In this document: one piece after another, positions 41,092 through 49,757 of the stretch | How positions within the stretch are numbered: position 1 is the stretch's first letter | How the letters are laid out: every line of letters starts with the position of its first letter | NCBI RefSeq assembly: GCF_030813635.1 | Contig: NZ_JAUSUM010000004.1 | Location: forward strand, 328,851-392,850 | Direction: 5' to 3' | Length of the DNA: 64,000 nt | DNA from: Salibacterium salarium | GTDB taxonomy: Bacteria; Bacillota; Bacilli; Bacillales; Marinococcaceae | Made by a program: the position numbers and the translations under genes | The notes under the pieces: generated by a model | Told to the model about the DNA's origin: nothing | The model's input: the letters and a program-made list of their open reading frames with translations, nothing else | The model's database searches: none

Positions 41092-42111
41092 TTATTCTCC
41101 TATTAGAGCATTAACCGTTTCTTCCGCGAATACTTCTGCAGCGAGGGGTCCGCCAAAAGTCCACGTATCACCTGGAAGAGCATAAGTGCGTTCTTCTTCG
41201 ACGAAATTAAGGTTTTCCCATACAGGATTCCCGTCTAATTGATTCTCAAACACATTATCGTCTTCTTGAACAATGTGCATAAATGCAGCATCTTGATATG
41301 GTTCAAGACTTTCTACTGTTGTTTCCGTGTAGCCGTATAACTCAAACTCTTCACCATCATATGCATTATCCAACCCAATATTGTTCATAATTTGCATCAC
41401 CATGGAGTTGTCTGTAAACAAACGAAGAGAAGCTGTTTCATTAGCACTGAACGCTTGAGATAATAATACGTCTGTGCCATCCATTTCTGCTTCAGTAAGT
41501 TGTGTTTCCAACTGTTCATAGGATTCATCCAAGTCAGTTAATACTTCATCTGCTTTATCTTCTTTACCGACGACTTTAGCTATCTCTTGAAATGTGGTTT
41601 CCATCTCCTCGTATTGATTACCTTCACCTTCTTCAGGGTATGGTTCAAACATGAGAGTTGGTGCAATTTCATTTAATTCATCACTAATAGATTCATGTCT
41701 GGATTGTGCAGTGATAATTAAATCTGGTTCTAATTGTGCAATTTCTTCTAGACTAGGTTCTTGACGTGTTCCTACATTGGTAACATTGTCAGGCAGTTCG
41801 GGTTCAATATTAACCCAACTTTCATATCCTTCAATATCAGCTACACCAATGGGATCTTCACCAAGAGCAAGTAGGTCTTCCGCATAAACCCATTCCAGTA
41901 CGACGATGTTTTCCGGTGTTCCTTCTATTTCTTTTTCGCCGGTGGCATCGGTGACAGTAGTTGTTTCACCGTCCGCTGTTTCATCAGTATTTTCATTTGC
42001 ATTTTGTTCCTCTTGATTCTCCGTATCTCCTGCGTCATTTCCTTGACCGCAACCAGCAACACTAAGTAAGAGAAGTATAGCAAATATACTTATGTAATAG
42101 TGAAATTTCAT
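41092..42111 (-). CDS. Iron-siderophore binding lipoprotein
   Basis: A 339-residue lipoprotein: signal with lipobox SVAGC, a long Asn/Glu/Thr linker, then a TroA-like (class III) binding fold with TPENIVVLEWVYAEDLLALG, PSLEEIAQLEPDLII and the HIVQEDD and PLAAEVFAEE C-terminal segments. It delivers ferric siderophore to the fused permease. I choose ATG 42111, behind AAGGGTTGG; ATG 42129 is only four bases from the Fur box and would be close to or before the transcription start. The protein is strongly acidic. Confidence 0.9.
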   Translation of the reverse strand: MKFHYYISIFAILLLLSVAGCGQGNDAGDTENQEEQNANENTDETADGETTTVTDATGEKEIEGTPENIVVLEWVYAEDLLALGEDPIGVADIEGYESWVNIEPELPDNVTNVGTRQEPSLEEIAQLEPDLIITAQSRHESISDELNEIAPTLMFEPYPEEGEGNQYEEMETTFQEIAKVVGKEDKADEVLTDLDESYEQLETQLTEAEMDGTDVLLSQAFSANETASLRLFTDNSMVMQIMNNIGLDNAYDGEEFELYGYTETTVESLEPYQDAAFMHIVQEDDNVFENQLDGNPVWENLNFVEEERTYALPGDTWTFGGPLAAEVFAEETVNALIGE

Positions 42112-42132
42112 ATATAACCAACCCTTCATTAT

Positions 42133-42147
42133 TGATAAAGATTCTCA
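42133..42147 (-). promoter_or_regulatory. Fur box upstream of the siderophore binding-protein gene
   Basis: TGAGAATCTTTATCA on the minus strand matches the Fur 7-1-7 consensus at 12 of 14 positions and lies 22 bases before the chosen start. Confidence 0.7.
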
Positions 42148-42294
42148 ATCTCAGACAAATGATACTATGTAATCGACGGCAGGTCAATAGAATATACGGA
42201 TGAAACAGATTGTTTGAATAGTTTGAAAAAAGGGTAAATATAATTATTAACAGCATCCGAGAAGAACCTTACCATTTTAGCAGGAGGGATATAT

Positions 42295-42402
42295 ATGGTT
42301 GCTGAACTTATTGCGATACTTGGATTAGCTTTTGGTCTAATTTTTACTAGCGTTATCATGGCTGTAGCTTTATTAAAACAGGCCTCTGTAAAAGACAGAT
42401 AA
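42295..42402 (+). CDS. Small single-span membrane protein, 35 aa
   Basis: A 35-residue frame beginning MVAELIAILGLAFGLIF, hydrophobic for about 25 residues, ending KQASVKDR. AGGAGGG is six bases before the ATG and a GC-rich hairpin follows. No family recognised; the expression signals are the main support. Confidence 0.55.
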   Translation: MVAELIAILGLAFGLIFTSVIMAVALLKQASVKDR

Positions 42403-42409
42403 GGGGAAT

Positions 42410-42440
42410 GGGGCAGATCGATAAAGATGCTGCCCCGATT
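42410..42440 (+). terminator. Terminator-like hairpin after the 35-aa gene
   Basis: GGGGCAG (42410-42416) pairs with CTGCCCC (42430-42436), followed by a short T-run. Confidence 0.6.
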
Positions 42441-42471
42441 TTGTATGCAGGAAGGAGAGTTTAATTTAATC

Positions 42472-43137
42472 ATGAAAGTGAAAAAAGTATCCAACCACAT
42501 ATATAAAATCGAGGCTTGGATGGGGATTATTGTTAGTGCTTGGATAGTCAAAACAGATAACGGATCAATTATAGTTGATACAGGTATGGGATGGATGACA
42601 TCTCGCATTCTTGAGCAAGCTGAAAAATACGGACCGTTACAAATGATTTTACTTACGCACGGTCATATTGATCATACTGGAGGTCTCAGCTCGATTTTAA
42701 AAAAAGAAACGGTGCCAGTGTATGCACATCGTCTTGAAATCCCATACATGGAAGGAGATTTAATTTATCCAAGGAAAAAAAAGCCACAATATTTAGTTGA
42801 TAAAGGAGTAGTAAAAAAACTACCAGAGGATGGAGAAGGAGTTTTACATACGATGATGGGATTAATCCCGTATTATACACCAGGACATTCTCCAGGTCAT
42901 ACCGTATTCTATCATCCTGATGATAATGTTTTAATTTGCGGAGATTTGTTCACATCAAAAAAAGGGGAGCTGACCCCTCCCATAAAAATGTTTACAGCGG
43001 ATATGAAACAGGCAGTGATGAGCGGTGGGATTGTAAAGAAGCGGACCCCTGATATTCTCTCTATTTGTCATGGAAAGGACATATTAAACCCTTCCAAGCA
43101 GTACGAAAAATATCGGTTAGAATACGAAAAAAGTTAA
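42472..43137 (+). CDS. MBL-fold metallo-hydrolase
   Basis: A 221-residue metallo-beta-lactamase-fold enzyme. Metal ligands: THGHIDHTGG (H-x-H-x-D-H), His in PGHSPGHTVFY, Asp in ICGDLFTS and His in ICHGKD. Hydrolases of this kind act on thioesters, lactones or other esters; nothing nearby fixes the substrate. The ATG 42472 is 13 bases after AAGGAG, a somewhat long gap, but no other start fits. Its end overlaps the convergent gene by four bases. Confidence 0.87.
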   Translation: MKVKKVSNHIYKIEAWMGIIVSAWIVKTDNGSIIVDTGMGWMTSRILEQAEKYGPLQMILLTHGHIDHTGGLSSILKKETVPVYAHRLEIPYMEGDLIYPRKKKPQYLVDKGVVKKLPEDGEGVLHTMMGLIPYYTPGHSPGHTVFYHPDDNVLICGDLFTSKKGELTPPIKMFTADMKQAVMSGGIVKKRTPDILSICHGKDILNPSKQYEKYRLEYEKS

Positions 43138-43574
43138 GGGAGGAGAAAACGAAAATAAATTAAAATAAATAAATAAAACAATAGTAACAATATAGAAAAA
43201 ATCATGATTGCCCACATATATGGTAGTTTCACATATTTTGATTGTTTTTTTATTGTTAAGGCAGAAAGACTAAAGGATAGAAATAGAGCAACTAATAGAA
43301 AATATACAAACCACTCAGCAGCTTGTTCCCATGGAAGAAAATAAATTACCGGCATGGAGCCTAAAACGAAACATATAACAGCAAATGCATAAAGGGACGC
43401 TCGAAATAAATAGTTATCTGTTTTAGATTCTTTTAATTGTCTTTTTCTCTCCATGCGGCTGAGTGCATCCATCGGATTTGCTTTTTCTGTGGAAACTAAA
43501 GTGGCTCCTCGTTTGATCCATTTATTAATGAGAGTTTTTGGATGAAAGTTAGCTATATTAAATTTGAAACGCAT
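43134..43574 (-). CDS. Unknown membrane protein, 146 aa
   Basis: A 146-residue protein with a basic cytosolic N-terminal part of about 55 residues (including DALSRMERKRQLKES) and three membrane helices at about 56-75, 85-105 and 120-143. AGGAG precedes ATG 43574. I recognise no family. Its 3' end overlaps the convergent metallo-hydrolase gene by four bases. Confidence 0.65.
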   Translation of the reverse strand: MRFKFNIANFHPKTLINKWIKRGATLVSTEKANPMDALSRMERKRQLKESKTDNYLFRASLYAFAVICFVLGSMPVIYFLPWEQAAEWFVYFLLVALFLSFSLSALTIKKQSKYVKLPYMWAIMIFSILLLLFYLFILIYFRFLLP

Positions 43575-43711
43575 ATTTATTGGCTCCTATATTTACACAT
43601 TAGTAAGACTCTAATAGTGTAACACAGAAATATAAGCCTTTATATCACACCTTTCTCTCATAAATCACAGTATACAGAGAACGGATTTGGTAAGGAGAAA
43701 TGTTTATAAAA

Positions 43712-43744
43712 AAGAGACCAATCTCAAAAGGTAGTTGGCCTCTT
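43712..43744 (+). repeat. Hairpin upstream of mnmH
   Basis: AAGAGACCAA (43712-43721) pairs with TTGGCCTCTT (43735-43744) with one mismatch. It is one of two hairpins in tandem in the 316-base gap before mnmH. Confidence 0.5.
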
Positions 43745-43754
43745 GTTTCAGGGA

Positions 43755-43796
43755 GACTAGACGATTTCAGTTCTGTTGCGTCTAGTCGATTTTTTT
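43755..43796 (+). terminator. Intrinsic terminator upstream of mnmH
   Basis: GACTAGACG (43755-43763) pairs perfectly with CGTCTAGTC (43779-43787), followed by a run of seven T residues. No plus-strand gene ends just before it, so it may belong to an untranslated transcript or attenuate mnmH. Confidence 0.7.
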
Positions 43797-43890
43797 ATTC
43801 GCATGAAGGTAATCCTTGAAGTGTTCCTCTTGTTTGTATTTTTAAACAAGCATAAACTTATATATAGGTGGCATAGAAAGGAGAAAATGT

Positions 43891-44928
43891 ATGACATTGA
43901 AAGAGAAACAATTCGTAGATGTAAGATCTCCTGCTGAGTTTAAAGAATACGCGCTTCCTGGAGCAGTAAATATCCCTCTTTTTTCAAATGAGGAACGGGC
44001 TGATATCGGCACTACATATAAGAAATCGGGAAAAGAAACAGCGATACAAGAAGGCTTAAAAATAGTAGGTCCAAAGCTTTCGGATCATTATGAAAAAATG
44101 AAAGAATTAAAAACAGAGACAGAGGGAAAAGAAATTGTCGTATATTGTTGGCGCGGCGGAATGAGAAGTGGTTCTTTCGTATCTACTATGCAAATGCTTG
44201 GAATAGATTGTGAACAATTGCCAGGCGGCATTCGTTCTATTAGAAAGGAAATTGAGTACACATTTGAACAAGAAATTCACTACCCGAGAAAGTATATTGT
44301 GTTATCCGGAGGGACGGGAACAGCCAAGACATTAATGCTTGAAAAGTTACAACTAGAAGGCTACCCGGTTATAGATTTAGAAGGTTTGGCAAATCATAGA
44401 GGATCGGCGTTTGGTCAAATAGGAATGCAAAGAAAAAGTCAAAAGCAGTTTGAGCTTGATTTATGGCAAAGAATAATGGAATTAAAGAATAGTTCTTATA
44501 TAATCATCGAAGGAGAAAGCAGAAGAATCGGAGATATTTTTTTGCCTGATTTCATTACTGAGGGGAAGGGGAGTGGCAGACGGCTTGAAGTTTCTCTACC
44601 TATTGAACAAAGATTGTCGGTTATTTCAGATACATATCATCCTTGGAAACATCATGAAGATATAAAAAGTGCTATTGAGCGCATCAAGAACAAATTAACA
44701 TTGAATGTTTATGAAAAAATTATTCATTCGTTGGAAAGAAAAGATTACAGAGATGTGATATTATTACTTCTTTATCACTATTATGATCCACGTTACAATC
44801 ATGCTTTTCAAAAATATGAAGACACCCCTCTGCTGATAGATGCTGATAATATCCACGAAAATTTTCGTAAAATAAGAAACTATCTAAACTATACTGTCAA
44901 AGATGCTACCCTTACACCGAATGGATAA
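43891..44928 (+). CDS. mnmH: tRNA 2-selenouridine synthase MnmH (SelU/YbbB)
   Basis: A 345-residue protein with an N-terminal rhodanese domain carrying the catalytic Cys86 in VYCWRGGMRSGS and a C-terminal P-loop domain (GGTGTAKT, about 140-147). The pairing of these two domains, with LANHRGSAFG, is specific to MnmH. The enzyme uses selenophosphate to replace sulfur by selenium at the wobble 2-thiouridine of certain tRNAs. It therefore implies a selenophosphate synthetase elsewhere in the genome, which also supports the selenocysteine reading at 29086-29643. AAAGGAGAAAA precedes the ATG. Confidence 0.95.
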   Translation: MTLKEKQFVDVRSPAEFKEYALPGAVNIPLFSNEERADIGTTYKKSGKETAIQEGLKIVGPKLSDHYEKMKELKTETEGKEIVVYCWRGGMRSGSFVSTMQMLGIDCEQLPGGIRSIRKEIEYTFEQEIHYPRKYIVLSGGTGTAKTLMLEKLQLEGYPVIDLEGLANHRGSAFGQIGMQRKSQKQFELDLWQRIMELKNSSYIIIEGESRRIGDIFLPDFITEGKGSGRRLEVSLPIEQRLSVISDTYHPWKHHEDIKSAIERIKNKLTLNVYEKIIHSLERKDYRDVILLLLYHYYDPRYNHAFQKYEDTPLLIDADNIHENFRKIRNYLNYTVKDATLTPNG

Positions 44929-44934
44929 CCTACA

Positions 44935-44966
44935 AAAAGCTGTCCACAACTTGGTGGACAGCTTTT
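44935..44966. terminator. Terminator between mnmH and the 3D-domain gene
   Basis: AAAAGCTGTCCA (44935-44946) pairs with TGGACAGCTTTT (44955-44966), between convergent genes. Confidence 0.85.
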
Positions 44967-44978
44967 GTCAAATGTCTA

Positions 44979-45887
44979 TTATTCTAGTATTGTCACATTC
45001 ACATTGCGGCGCCCAAAGCTTTGGGCTTCGCTTTTATTTGGCATATGAACATCAATTTTATTTCCGTTTATAGCGCCACCGGTGTCTGCAGCTGTGTAAG
45101 TTCCGTATCCTTCAATTTCAACTTTTGATCCAAGTGGGATAACATTTGGATCAACGGCAATTACTTTTGCGTTTGGATTAGCGTTTAAATCAACTCCTGT
45201 TGATGTTACACCGGAACAGCCGCTGCAATCAGCTGTATAAGCAGTTGCCTTCACATTGATGGTACGACCTGCAGATTCTGAATGATCGCTTGATTCAGAA
45301 GCAACTTCTTCACTGTGATCGTTGGCTTCTGATTGCTCTTCGGATGCTGTTGCTTCTTCCTCATGAACAGCTTCAGTAGCAGCTGTTAAAGCTCCGAACG
45401 TTTGTGGACCGACAAGGCCGTCGACGAGAATATTTTCTGATTGTTGAAAGTCAATGACTGCATCATGAGTGTTAGATTCAAATTCACCGTCTACTTCATC
45501 ATCAAAAAACCCTAGGAGGTTTAATTGTTCTTGAAGTGTTTCAACAGATTCTCCTTCGTCTCCTTCCGATAGGATTTCTAAAGAACCAACCGTTATTGGT
45601 CCAGGAATTCCATCTTCATCGAGTCCGTGCTTTTCTTGATACTTTTCAATGGCGGAAGTTGTTTCTTTTCCGAATTCACCGTTCACTTCCTCATCATCAA
45701 GGAAACCGCGCTCATTTAACAGCTCTTGCAATGTTTCTACTTCGGAATTTTCTTGTCCTGATTTCAAGTCCGTACTTAATAATTCACTGGCATCTGCACC
45801 TGCAGGACCGGTTAACAAACCAATCGTCGCTACAATTGCAGGGACACCTATTAACTTCCATGTATGAAATGATGGTTTAAGTTTCAA
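44979..45887 (-). CDS. Secreted peptidoglycan-binding and 3D-domain protein (YocH-like)
   Basis: A 302-residue secreted protein: signal peptide (about 1-33, cleavage near GADAS), two peptidoglycan_binding_1 repeats (about 45-95 and 110-165; each with the LQ-x-x-L-x-x-x-G-F-x-x-x-V-x-G-x-F pattern), an acidic Ser/Glu linker, and a C-terminal 3D (RlpA-like) domain with TAYTADCSGCSG, DPNVIPLGSKV, ADTGGAI and KIDVHMP. Such proteins act on or remodel the cell wall. TTG 45887 lies nine bases after GGAGG; a frame extension of 20 codons has no ribosome site. Confidence 0.88.
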   Translation of the reverse strand: MKLKPSFHTWKLIGVPAIVATIGLLTGPAGADASELLSTDLKSGQENSEVETLQELLNERGFLDDEEVNGEFGKETTSAIEKYQEKHGLDEDGIPGPITVGSLEILSEGDEGESVETLQEQLNLLGFFDDEVDGEFESNTHDAVIDFQQSENILVDGLVGPQTFGALTAATEAVHEEEATASEEQSEANDHSEEVASESSDHSESAGRTINVKATAYTADCSGCSGVTSTGVDLNANPNAKVIAVDPNVIPLGSKVEIEGYGTYTAADTGGAINGNKIDVHMPNKSEAQSFGRRNVNVTILE

Positions 45888-46170
45888 AATACGAAACCTC
45901 CAATTCCTTAAAATTTGTTGTCCCTTTGACGATTTACATCGTATCAATCTTTATTAAGGGAAATCAATGGAAAAAAGGCTTCTTAAACAAAATGAAATAT
46001 GAATGTAATTAGGGAAATCTGTCCACAATATATCTGTTCGTTTTTCAACCCATATGAAATATGATAGAAGAATAAAATATGAGAGAAGAGCGGGAGGAAG
46101 AGATGAAATATGCATTTGCATTTTTTATGGAGGTATCAGTACGTTCGTAGTTTTCTTCTACTATAGCATG

Positions 46171-46203
46171 AAAACCAGCCCTGTAAAACGCAGGGCTAGT
46201 TTT
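46171..46203. terminator. Terminator of ytvI
   Basis: AAAACCAGCCCTG (46171-46183) pairs with CAGGGCTAGTTTT (46191-46203) with one wobble or mismatch. Sequence 45950-46170 holds no convincing gene. Confidence 0.8.
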
Positions 46204-47317
46204 CTTTAAAACCGTATATAATAAATTGTTTGATATCTTTGAAAACCCCAATATCGATGAAGATAACGATAAGGACTAAAAGTGCTGGACCGAATAAAAG
46301 TCCAACTGGTCCAAATAATTGAAGGCCGGCAAATAAAGAAACAAGGACGGCAATAGGATTTAAATTCATGCTAGATGATAACACTTTAGGCTCAATGGTT
46401 TGGCGCACAATCATTGTAATGCTGTAAAGAACGGCTAGACTTATACTCAGTCCAATGCTTCCTGTCACTAAAAGATAGACAGCCCAAGGTAATAAGATGG
46501 TACCTGTCCCGAGATACGGAAGAAATTCAGCGATACCGACGATAATCGCAAGCAATACTTTTCCGTCTACTTGTAAAATCGACAACCCTACAAATACGAT
46601 AATACCAGTGATAAACATTAGTATTAATTGGGCTCTAATATATCCAAACACCCTTCCCCACATGGCACGGTGAAAAGCATGTATTTTTTTATTGACTCCG
46701 CTTGGAATATATTTTCTAAACCATTCCATAATTCGTTCCCAATCTTTTCCTATGAAATAGATAGACAATAATATGAATAGTAAAGCGACAAGGAATGTAG
46801 GAACATTGATGACAATTTGAGTCAATCCGTCGGCAATTTTCTGTGCAAATTGGCCAAGGGCTGTTCCTATTTGAGTTCCTATTTCTGAAATACCATCGTT
46901 AAAAGTGAAGCCGTCCCCTTCACTTAAATTATCAGCAACTCCAATTATATCCTGCCAGACAGGAAAAACTGTTTGATTAAAGAACTGTTGAATGTTCACA
47001 AAAGCTTGTTCCATCCAGGAAGGTGCTTTGTCCGCAAATCGCTGGACAGCATCAATAACTAAAAAGGTTAATCCAGTAATAATTCCTCCTATAATAGAAA
47101 GGCCGATAAGTAAGGCAGTTAGTGCAGCAATACCTTTAGGAAATCTTGCTTTACGGTGAAGAAATGAAGATAACGGTTTTAATATCCACGCAAATAACGC
47201 TGCTAGCCAAAACGGATACGTGAGTTTAAACACGGTCATAATGGTCCATAGAAGAACGGTAACTGCAACGATAACTAAAAAAAGTCTGACGATAATCCAA
47301 CCTGTCTGTTTTTTCAC
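46196..47317 (-). CDS. ytvI: AI-2E family transporter, sporulation membrane protein YtvI
   Basis: A 373-residue membrane protein with seven or eight helices and a long extracytosolic-type amphipathic segment (about 85-160). The family hallmark is near the C-terminal half: GIAEFLPYLGTGTILLPWA and a terminal GPVGLLFGPALLVLI. Length and pattern match B. subtilis YtvI, known as a sporulation integral membrane protein; its transport role is not defined. The start is GTG 47317 behind GAGGAGG. Confidence 0.87.
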   Translation of the reverse strand: MKKQTGWIIVRLFLVIVAVTVLLWTIMTVFKLTYPFWLAALFAWILKPLSSFLHRKARFPKGIAALTALLIGLSIIGGIITGLTFLVIDAVQRFADKAPSWMEQAFVNIQQFFNQTVFPVWQDIIGVADNLSEGDGFTFNDGISEIGTQIGTALGQFAQKIADGLTQIVINVPTFLVALLFILLSIYFIGKDWERIMEWFRKYIPSGVNKKIHAFHRAMWGRVFGYIRAQLILMFITGIIVFVGLSILQVDGKVLLAIIVGIAEFLPYLGTGTILLPWAVYLLVTGSIGLSISLAVLYSITMIVRQTIEPKVLSSSMNLNPIAVLVSLFAGLQLFGPVGLLFGPALLVLIVIFIDIGVFKDIKQFIIYGFKEN

Positions 47318-47493
47318 ACGTATCCTCCTCTTTTTTTATTGATTTCTGTGTATTATCTATTTTACCTTTATTCTTGTCTAAATTACCAGTCATGAAATAA
47401 TGAAAATAAGAGGTTTAATAATTTTTGTTATGGAAATATAAAAAGAAGACACATATTTATAATTTATACTACATTTCCATGAAATGAGGGAAT

Positions 47494-48264
47494 ATGATGC
47501 AGTTAAAAGATAATGTATGGATTGTAACAGGAGCAGCTTCCGGAATGGGAGGTGCCTGCGCGAAAATGATTGTAAATAACGGCGGGAAAGTTGTCATCGC
47601 TGATATCAATGTACGGAAAGGGAGAAAACTTTCAGAGGAATTAGGAAAAAATGCTATCTTTTTAAAGACGGATGTTACGTCAGAAGAAGATGCAAGCCGG
47701 ACAGTGGAAGACAGCATCAATCATTTTGGTAAACTTAATGGACTCATTAACTGTGCGGCGCTTGGAGTTGCTGAAAAGATTTTAAATAAGAAGAGTACCC
47801 ACTCCCTTGAGCATTTCTCCAGAGTGGTTCAAATTAATTTAGTAGGAACATTTAATATGTTAAAGCAAGTGGCTGACAAATTAAAAAGAAATGAACCTAA
47901 TCAGGATGAAGAACAAGGCGTAATTATTAATACAGCTTCTGTCGCAGCATTTGAAGGACAAATTGGACAAGCTGCTTATAGTGCTTCTAAAGCGGGTATT
48001 GCAGGACTGACTTTACCAGCTGCGCGCGAACTGGCTAGATACGGGATAAGAGTAATGACAATAGCGCCGGGATTATTTGAAACTCCATTGTATGAAGCAC
48101 TTCCCGAAAGTGCTAAAGACACATTAGGTGGGATGACACCATTCCCGCAAAGGCTTGGACGCCCGTCGGAGTATGCAGCCCTTTCAAAACAAATAATCGA
48201 AAATCCAATGTTGAATGGAGAAACGATAAGACTTGATGGTGCCTTGCGAATGCCTCCCCAATAA
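47494..48264 (+). CDS. Short-chain dehydrogenase, 3-hydroxyacyl-CoA dehydrogenase type-2-like
   Basis: A 256-residue classical SDR: TGAASGMGGACAK (about 13-25), NCAALG in place of the usual N-N-A-G, catalytic Ser in NTASVAAFEG and Tyr/Lys in YSASK. The pattern with DTLGGMTPFPQRLGRP near the C-terminus resembles the type-2 3-hydroxyacyl-CoA dehydrogenase branch. It oxidises 3-hydroxyacyl-CoA or similar substrates with NAD. The start is ATG 47494 or 47497, after GAGGGA. No beta-oxidation genes are adjacent. Confidence 0.85.
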   Translation: MMQLKDNVWIVTGAASGMGGACAKMIVNNGGKVVIADINVRKGRKLSEELGKNAIFLKTDVTSEEDASRTVEDSINHFGKLNGLINCAALGVAEKILNKKSTHSLEHFSRVVQINLVGTFNMLKQVADKLKRNEPNQDEEQGVIINTASVAAFEGQIGQAAYSASKAGIAGLTLPAARELARYGIRVMTIAPGLFETPLYEALPESAKDTLGGMTPFPQRLGRPSEYAALSKQIIENPMLNGETIRLDGALRMPPQ

Positions 48265-48266
48265 CA

Positions 48267-48722
48267 TTAAACATTATGTTTGGTTGTTATTTCATTTAAA
48301 CGACGAAGCATATCACCGATACCGCGACAACCTTTTAAAGGAGTTACCCACGTATAATGGTGGGGATTCTCTATGATACGGTGCATCACTTTTTCATGTT
48401 TTTGGCCGGTTAATAAAATAATAGATTTAGTCTCATTTAGTTTTTTTGTTTGCCATTGGGAATGAAGATCGGTGTCCGAAATAACTTCCCGCTTAGGAAA
48501 ATGAAACCCTGCATCATAGTTTTCCGGCACAATGTCGAATGGAAGAAGAAAGCCGTGTTTTGCTGAAAGTATGACCCATGGATAGTTGTTTTTATCAGCA
48601 AACGATTGGCATTTTTTATGCAAAGTACCTTGGTAAGCGTCTTTAGCATACACGGCACCGGTTTGTGGTTTTATATCCCAAATTTTCTTTTTTCCACATG
48701 GAACAATACAAAGGTTCTCCAT
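48267..48722 (-). CDS. DUF6884-like protein
   Basis: A 151-residue protein with IVPCGKKKIWD at the N-terminus, a YQGTLHKKCQSFAD segment, ILSAKHGFLLPFD in the middle and a GCRGIGDMLRRLNE end. This is the C-x-K-K and S-A-K-H-G pattern of DUF6884 proteins, which share features with nucleobase-handling enzymes of the tRNA-guanine transglycosylase sphere. AAAGGAC precedes the ATG. Function unproven; it is convergent with the SDR gene and only two bases from its stop. Confidence 0.7.
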   Translation of the reverse strand: MENLCIVPCGKKKIWDIKPQTGAVYAKDAYQGTLHKKCQSFADKNNYPWVILSAKHGFLLPFDIVPENYDAGFHFPKREVISDTDLHSQWQTKKLNETKSIILLTGQKHEKVMHRIIENPHHYTWVTPLKGCRGIGDMLRRLNEITTKHNV

Positions 48723-48794
48723 TCTATCACTGTCCTTTCTTTTACTATGTTATAATAAATGAAGTATAATCAGCAAAAGTTTGGAGTGGAGCAA

Positions 48795-49757
48795 ATGTAT
48801 GAGGAACCGATATTTTTGGAACCAGTCTTTAAAGAAAGAATTTGGGGCGGGACCAAGTTGAAAGAAGAATTCGGTTACGATATACCATCCGAAACAACAG
48901 GGGAATGTTGGGGAATTTCTGCCCATTCAAACGGAGCAAGTATTATAAAAAATGGACCTTTAAAAGGAAAATCGTTGAAAACTGTTTGGGACAACCACAA
49001 GGGATTATTTGGCGATGAGTCCGGAGAAGAATTTCCTTTACTTATTAAATTGTTGGATGCAGCTGCGGATTTATCTGTTCAAGTGCATCCTAATGATGAT
49101 CAAGCACATAAGCTGGAGGATAAAGAAGCGTTTGGAAAGACAGAGTGCTGGTATGTTGTAAGCGCAGAACCTGGTGCTGCATTAATTCTTGGCCACCATG
49201 CTGAGTCAAAGAAACAGTTGGAGACGAAAATGAGAGAAGGTGAATGGGACACTCTCTTGAGAGAAGTTCCTATACAAACAGGAGACTTTTTTTATGTTCC
49301 GAGCGGTACCATCCATGCGATTGGTAAAGGAGCACTTATTTTAGAAACACAGCAAAGTTCTGATACGACTTATCGGGTTTACGATTATGACCGTACAGAT
49401 CAACTAGGGAATAAGCGGGAGTTGCATTTGGATAAATCGATAGAAGTAGCCACTGTGCCGCACCAAAACCCAAAAAAAATGCGAAAAAAGCTCATAGATA
49501 ACGATAGTGGCATAGTCGAACAGCTTGTAATGTCCCCTTTTTTTTCGGTCTATCACATAAAAGTGAATGATATATTAGATCCGGTTGTAACAGCGCCTTA
49601 CATGCTAGCAACCGTGTTAAATGGTGAGGGCACAATAGAATCAGAGACTTCTAAAGTGGCGATTACAAAAGGGGACCATTTTATTATTCCTGCTTCGATA
49701 GGCAGTTATGTTATAAAAGGGGATGTAGAATTAGTAACAAGCACAAGAGAGTCGTGA
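48795..49757 (+). CDS. manA: Mannose-6-phosphate isomerase, class I
   Basis: A 320-residue type I phosphomannose isomerase. Zinc-site motif SVQVHPNDDQAHKLE (about 96-110) and the active-site loop VPSGTIHAIGKGALILE (about 177-193) are intact. It interconverts mannose-6-phosphate and fructose-6-phosphate. GGAGTGGAG precedes ATG 48795; an ATG at 48759 has no ribosome site. It has no transport or mannanase gene nearby, so it probably serves general mannose or cell-surface sugar metabolism. It ends one base before the convergent nuclease gene. Confidence 0.94.
   Translation: MYEEPIFLEPVFKERIWGGTKLKEEFGYDIPSETTGECWGISAHSNGASIIKNGPLKGKSLKTVWDNHKGLFGDESGEEFPLLIKLLDAAADLSVQVHPNDDQAHKLEDKEAFGKTECWYVVSAEPGAALILGHHAESKKQLETKMREGEWDTLLREVPIQTGDFFYVPSGTIHAIGKGALILETQQSSDTTYRVYDYDRTDQLGNKRELHLDKSIEVATVPHQNPKKMRKKLIDNDSGIVEQLVMSPFFSVYHIKVNDILDPVVTAPYMLATVLNGEGTIESETSKVAITKGDHFIIPASIGSYVIKGDVELVTSTRES

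Noticed and set aside
43700-43819. A 39-codon frame behind AAGGAG upstream of mnmH
   Set aside because: It lies across two hairpins including an intrinsic terminator, the start is only two bases from the ribosome site, and its composition is simply that of the hairpin arms.
46103-46150. A 15-codon frame behind GGGAGG
   Set aside because: Too short to support as a gene; no regulatory role for a downstream gene is possible because the next gene is on the other strand.
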